Below, in pieces: positions 59,832 through 64,000 of a stretch of 64,000 bases of DNA. The notes beneath the pieces are model-generated. The model did no database searches, was not told the DNA's origin, and saw nothing but the letters and a program-made list of their open reading frames with translations. The stretch is from Ashinkailepas kermadecensis (taxonomy: Eukaryota > Arthropoda > Thecostraca > Neolepadidae). The position numbers and the translations under genes are program-made. The first letter of the stretch is position 1. The number at the start of each line of letters is the position of its first letter. The stretch is taken from the NCBI GenBank assembly GCA_034440615.1, contig JAOTOM010004840.1, positions 186,001 through 250,000 of the forward strand, read 5' to 3'.

Positions 59832-60030
59832 CCGCCCATCGGTGATTGGTCGACTACAGGCCGTGGCGCCAACGCCAGCTATTACGTCACCGAAGAACAA
59901 CATGTACCGGAGCCACCCACCGCTGGTCGGTCGGCCGCAGGCCATGGCGCCAACGCCAGCTATTACGTCACCGAAGAACAACATGTGCCGGAGCCACCCA
60001 CCGGTGATTGGTCGGCTGCAGGCCGTGCAG
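59832..60030 (-). repeat. 81-bp repeat copying the LIM3 exon donor, three copies
   Basis: On the minus strand each unit contains the exon end (GCCTGCAGCCGACCAATCAC, then CG) followed by GTGGGTGGCTCCGG and intron sequence to TGGCGCCA. The first (rightmost) copy is the true exon edge and donor at 60002. The two downstream copies retain CSRPITG-like codons and, in one, a usable GGTGGGT. The unit is 27 codons, so the frame is kept. Confidence 0.9.
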
Positions 60031-60188
60031 CGTTTGGAGAATAGCTCGCCGAAGCAGTCGGCGCAGTACGGCTTTTCGTCGCGGCTGGTGAAGCGCTGGC
60101 CGGCCAGGCTGCTGTCGCAGTTGGTGCACGTGAAGCACTCCCGGTGCCACGGCTGCTGCTTGTACGTCACGCCTCCGGTGGTGATGAT
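60002..60188 (-). CDS. FHL: FHL/Limpet-type LIM protein, penultimate exon (LIM3)
   Basis: Encodes IITTGGVTYKQQPWHRECFT, then CTNCDSSLAGQRFTSRDEKP and YCADCFGELFSKRCTACSRP. It holds most of LIM3 (HxxC, CxxC, CxxC ligands intact) and the first CxxC of LIM4. It matches human FHL (ITTGGVTYREQPWHKECF). The acceptor CGTGACGCCAG and donor GTGGGT (minus strand) are both bordered by arrays built from these junctions. Phase 0 in and 1 out, 187 nt, the usual intron position for the family. Confidence 0.96.
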
Positions 60189-60189
60189 C

Positions 60190-60540
60190 TGGCGTCACGA
60201 GACGGCTCGTCACTGGCTGACGTCTCTCAACACACGGTCACCATCTGACGTCACACAATACACGGTCATCATCTGACGTCACGATACACACGGTCACCAT
60301 CTGACGTCAATAAACACACGATCATCATCCAACGTCGCTCAACACATAGGCCATCGTTTGACGTTACTCAACAGACGGTCGTTACAACGTCACTGAAGAT
60401 ACGGTCATCTGACTTCACTGAAAATACAAGTATCTGACGTCATTCACCACGCGGTAATTATTTGACGTCCGTAAAAATATGGTTATCATCTGACGTCACT
60501 CAACGCATGCTCATCTGGCGTCACCGGTAGGCGATCATCA
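60190..60540 (-). repeat. About 30-bp array derived from the LIM3 exon acceptor
   Basis: On the minus strand units read GTGTGTTGTGTGACGTCAG then ATGGTGACC or ATGATGACC. The true junction is GTCTCGTGACGCCAG|ATCATCACC. About ten copies become more diverged to the right. Several contain the palindrome TGACGTCA, the ideal CREB/ATF site, but the alignment shows this arises from the copied splice site. Confidence 0.8.
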
Positions 60541-61260
60541 AATGTATGTTGCTGTGCATGAAACAAACAGCACATAGCTCGAAATATATTATAAGTATTT
60601 AGCCACTTCGCCCATGGGTGAAACCAAAATTCCAGAAGGTGCGGTTCTAGCTCATATGGTATTTGCCTGAACCCGCCGATAATTTCGAGTTTTAACATGG
60701 TACCCATGAGTCAGTCCCTTCAAGGGTCCTCACAGCACGAGCTTCAATACTGCCCATTCCCAGGCTACCCTCTTTTTGCAAAGCAACGCCAGTGACTCTT
60801 CCCGGACATTGTCGAATTTGGTTCCAATTAATAGGCTCTTCAAAAGGCGTCATTGTCAAGGGCGAAGGGTGCTTGCATTTGCGTCATGTTCTCGATAAAA
60901 GTTGAAGCGAGTCTCGCTGATGCAATCTGCACCGGCTAAGCCGAGCATTAGCCGAGACAACTACGCCACCAATCAAGGGGCCAACGGGTATCACATGCAT
61001 CAAGGATGGAGATAAGCAAGATTAGTTACAGCCGCTACGGCAGAAGCTCACATAGAACAATCGAACATTGTGTTTTAATAACGGAAGGATTTTCGACAAA
61101 CCGTTCGGTGCCGGTCTCCTGTACGATATTCGTTGTACGTTTCACAGCACATACCCGGGATGAGCACAAGGGGCAGGGCCCAGTCACACGGCGTACCCCG
61201 ACTTCCCACCGACGCCTAGGGTTGTCGTGCGGTGGCCGGGCGGCCGTCGGCGGAACCCAC
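60541..61260. other. FHL intron, right part
   Basis: Unique-looking sequence without a recognisable exon or element. Confidence 0.5.
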
Positions 61261-61430
61261 CTTGTCGCACTTGATGCAGCGAGTGGCGAACTTCTCCTCG
61301 TAGCAGCCGGTGCAGTAGATCTCCTGTTCGCGCGGTATGAACGACTTGGTGCCGATCGGAGCCTGACACACGCAGCAGGCGAAGCACTTCTCGTGCCACT
61401 GGCGCGTCTTGTACTCCATCTTCTTGGTGC
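61261..61430 (-). CDS. FHL: FHL/Limpet-type LIM protein, exon with end of LIM2
   Basis: Encodes TKKMEYKTRQWHEKCFACCV, then CQAPIGTKSFIPREQEIYCT and GCYEEKFATRCIKCDK. It carries the second half of LIM2 (HxxC, CxxC, CxxC) and the first CxxC of LIM3, as in human FHL2 (TKKMEYKGSSWHETCF, GTKSFIP). Minus-strand acceptor CTGCGCGCAG, donor GTGGGT, phase 1 in and 0 out, 170 nt. The exons for the half-LIM, LIM1 and the start of LIM2 were not found to the right and should lie beyond the window. Confidence 0.96.
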
Positions 61431-61474
61431 CTGCGCGCAGCGAAACACGGCCTCGTCACGACGAGGAGCACCAC

Positions 61475-61850
61475 GGACACCGTGTGGCCGCGGACGCCAG
61501 GGACACCGTGTGGCCGCGGACGCCACGGACACCGTGTGGCCGCGGACGCCAGGGACACCGTGTGGCTGCGGACGCCAGGGACACCGTGTGGCTGCGGACG
61601 CCAGGGACACCGTGTGGCTGCGGACGCCAGGGACACCGTGTGGCTGTGGACGCCAGGGACACCGTGTGGCTGTGGACGCCAGGGACACCGTGTGGCTGCG
61701 GACGCCAGGGACAACGTGTGGCCGCGGACGCCAGGGACACCGTGTGGCTGTGGACGCCAGGGACACCGTGTGGCTGTGGACGCCAGGGACACCGTGTGGC
61801 TGCGGACGCCAGGGACAACGTGTGGCCGCGGACGCCACGGACGCCGGACC
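61475..61850. repeat. 26-bp minisatellite in an FHL intron
   Basis: About 14 copies of ACACCGTGTGGCTGCGGACG plus CCAGGG, starting about 45 bp upstream (in gene sense) of the LIM2 exon. GGCTG/GGCCG and TGCGG/TGTGG variants fall in small clusters. Confidence 0.95.
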
Positions 61851-62894
61851 ACACACATATGCATTGTCATCGGGGAGCCCGATGTTCGCTGCACGACGCG
61901 CGTGATTTGAAGTCGGCTCCGTGCAAACCTTGACACGACTAATTAGGTCATCATCGAAGTCAGGCAGGTCCACGTCAGGGCAGACTCCGCTCCAGTAAGT
62001 TCGTAGATCTCTTCGAATGCATCGATCGATCTCCACGACATCCAGGAATGCAATGGTTTATGGGATGACATCTGTGTCCTAAGATGGCGAACCGAGTACG
62101 CGGAATGCGTGGAACATCCATCACGAGACAGACGAGGCACCAGTTTACAAATATGGAGGTGAAAACAGCCGCCGTACATGCAGACAGATAGTTCTACATT
62201 CCTGTGTGGATGTGTTTACGCAACGTGCCCGCTGCATATATGCATTGAACTCGATCAGATATCAGCGGATGGCAGTGATCGTACGTACGTGTCGGTGTCT
62301 ACGAACCACCACCGTTCGGCTCAGCTGCCGCTCACGACGTACGCGTGTGGTGGTGCGACGGACCAAAACCTCTCGACTCAGCTGCCGCTCACGACTGCTA
62401 TCTCAGCCGGCGGTCACCTCAGGCCGGTGCCGGTGTCTCTCGGTCTGTCCGACGACATCGGCACATTGAGCCAGCCTGGCGTCACCAGATCGCAGCAAGC
62501 CGCCTCGGGTCGTGACACCGGGTCATCACCTCGCAACTCAACCCTGCAGCGATGTCGCGGACGGTGCTGACAGCACAGTCACGTGACGCCGCCGACAGAG
62601 AGACCGGTGACGTCACGAGGCGGTGCAGAAACAGCGACGGCCGGAAAACAATCGAGGAGGGCAGAGCTCACGCCCAGGTCTGCGCATACAAAGTCGACGG
62701 GCGGGCGGGCCGGACCGCAGCCAGATTGCCTCACGTGTGTCTGCTGACGGCGGCAGTGCGAGACAACACCGCTGAGTCAGAAGGCGACCCGGCCAGCACA
62801 CAGCAGCAGTGAGTCTGCGCGGCCACCGGCGGCGGCGCAAACAATGGCCGCAGCCGGCGTGTGCCGGCCCACTGCCACACATCGGCCCGCTCTC
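61851..62894. other. FHL intron sequence
   Basis: Mostly unique, GC-rich from 62300. A short duplicate of CTCAGCTGCCGCTCACGAC occurs at about 62319 and 62379. No LIM zinc-finger motif is found on the minus strand. Confidence 0.45.
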
Positions 62895-64000
62895 CGCACA
62901 CTGACGCACCAGGTGTGATCCACCACACTGACGCACCAGGTATGATCCGCCACACTGCCACCAGGTGTGATCCGCCACACTGACGCACCAGGTGTGATCC
63001 GCCACACTGACACACCAGGTGTGATCCGCCACACTGACGCACCAGGTGTGATCCACCACACTGACGCACCAGGTGTGATCCGCCACACTGACGCACCAGG
63101 TATGATCCGCCACACTGACACACCAGGTGTGATCCGCCACACTGCCACTAGGTGATCCGCCACACTGCCACCAGGTGTGATCCGCCACACTGACGCACCA
63201 GATGTGATCCGCTACACTGCCACCAGGTGTGATCCGCCAATGAGAAGGGGGGAAAAAAGGGGGGAAAAAAAAAAGATCCGCCACACTGACCACCAGGTGT
63301 GATCCGCCACACTGACGCACCAGGTATGATCCGCCACACTGCCACCAGGTGTGATCCGCCACACTGACGCACCAGGTGTGATCCGCCACACTGACACACC
63401 AGGTGTGATCCGCCACACTGACGCACCAGGTGTGATCCACCACACTGACGCACCAGGTGTGATCCGCCACACTGACGCACCAGGTATGATCCGCCACACT
63501 GCCACCAGGTGTGATCCGCCACACTGACGCACCAGGTGTGATCCGCCACACTGACACACCAGGTGTGATCCGCCACACTGACGCACCAGGTGTGATCCGC
63601 CACACTGACGCACCAGGTATGATCCGCCACACTGCCACCAGGTGTGATCCGCCACACTGACGCACCAGGTGTGATCCGCCACACTGACGCACCAGGTGTG
63701 ATCCGCCACACTGACGCACCAGGTGTGATCCGCCACACTGACGCACCAGGTGTGATCCGCCACACTGACGCACCAGGTGTGATCCGCCACACTGACACAC
63801 CAGGTGTGATCCGCCACACTGACGCACCAGGTGTGATCCGCCACACTGACGCACCAGGTATGATCCGCCACACTGCCACCAGGTGTGATCCGCCACACTG
63901 ACGCACCAGGTATGATCCGCCACACTGACGCACCAGGTGTGATCCGCCACACTGCCACCCGGTGTGATCCGCCACACTGACGCACCAGGTGTGATCCGCC
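62895..64000. repeat. 27/25-bp satellite array running off the window
   Basis: About 40 copies of CCAGGTGTGATCCGCCACAC with TGACGCA (27 bp) or TGCCA (25 bp) endings. Blocks of several units recur in the same order, for example around 62950-63160 and 63350-63500, showing segmental duplication. A purine-rich interruption (GGGGGGAAAAAAGGGGGG type) lies at about 63242-63276. The right end is not reached. Confidence 0.95.

Noticed and set aside
59682..60001. Continuation of the FHL open frame beyond the LIM3 donor as normal coding sequence
   Set aside because: The read-through is an 81-bp duplication of the exon end and intron; the correct LIM4 continues in the exon at 58172-58329 in phase.
61456..61936. 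Arg/Pro-rich repeat ORFs on both strands
   Set aside because: Translations of the 26-bp intronic minisatellite.
62613..63985. 454-codon Gly/Val/Trp-rich reverse ORF
   Set aside because: A translation of the 27/25-bp satellite, with similar frames in all phases.

Overview
The window is animal nuclear DNA, most likely from an invertebrate. It has short GC-rich exons with GT-AG introns, tRNA-derived SINEs, foldback elements and a very large amount of tandem repeat. I see no bacterial operon, rRNA gene or CRISPR array. The species cannot be fixed from the sequence; a marine invertebrate such as a crustacean is plausible but unproven.

Two protein genes can be built with confidence, and they converge tail to tail. 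On the + strand, 14007-54787 carries 15 coding exons of ARMC2, the armadillo-repeat protein needed for motile cilia and sperm flagella. All 14 exon joins agree in phase, and the joined frame from the ATG at 14008 to the TAG at 54785-54787 is 2904 nt (967 residues plus stop), close in size to vertebrate ARMC2. On the - strand, 58172-61430 carries the last three coding exons of a four-and-a-half-LIM (FHL, Drosophila Limpet-like) protein; its 5' exons lie beyond the right edge.

Layout. 1-14006: satellite and mobile-element territory upstream of the first visible ARMC2 exon, with a 20-bp array, about 600 bp of GGTC, a 27-bp array, five SINE copies or fragments (one reversed) and a GC-rich degenerate block. 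14007-54787: ARMC2, where nearly every large intron holds a different minisatellite, including a 58/52-bp array (36.7-39.4 kb) and a 3.8-kb TCTG-rich array (41.9-45.7 kb). 54788-58171: intergenic, with a minisatellite, hairpins and a tRNA-like SINE head. 58172-64000: the FHL 3' end and more arrays, the last running off the window.

The main discovery candidate is that many arrays are built from the gene's own splice junctions. At five ARMC2 acceptors (exons 2, 8, 9, 13, 15) and one FHL acceptor, the repeat unit contains the 3' splice site plus the first exon bases. At one FHL donor and, more weakly, one ARMC2 donor, the 5' junction is repeated into the intron. True exon edges are therefore preceded or followed by runs of decoy splice sites, some of them in frame.

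The two genes have no known shared pathway: ARMC2 acts in axoneme and radial-spoke assembly, while FHL proteins are LIM scaffolds of muscle and nucleus. The very long ORFs in the window (up to about 1400 codons) are by-products of stop-free satellites, not genes.
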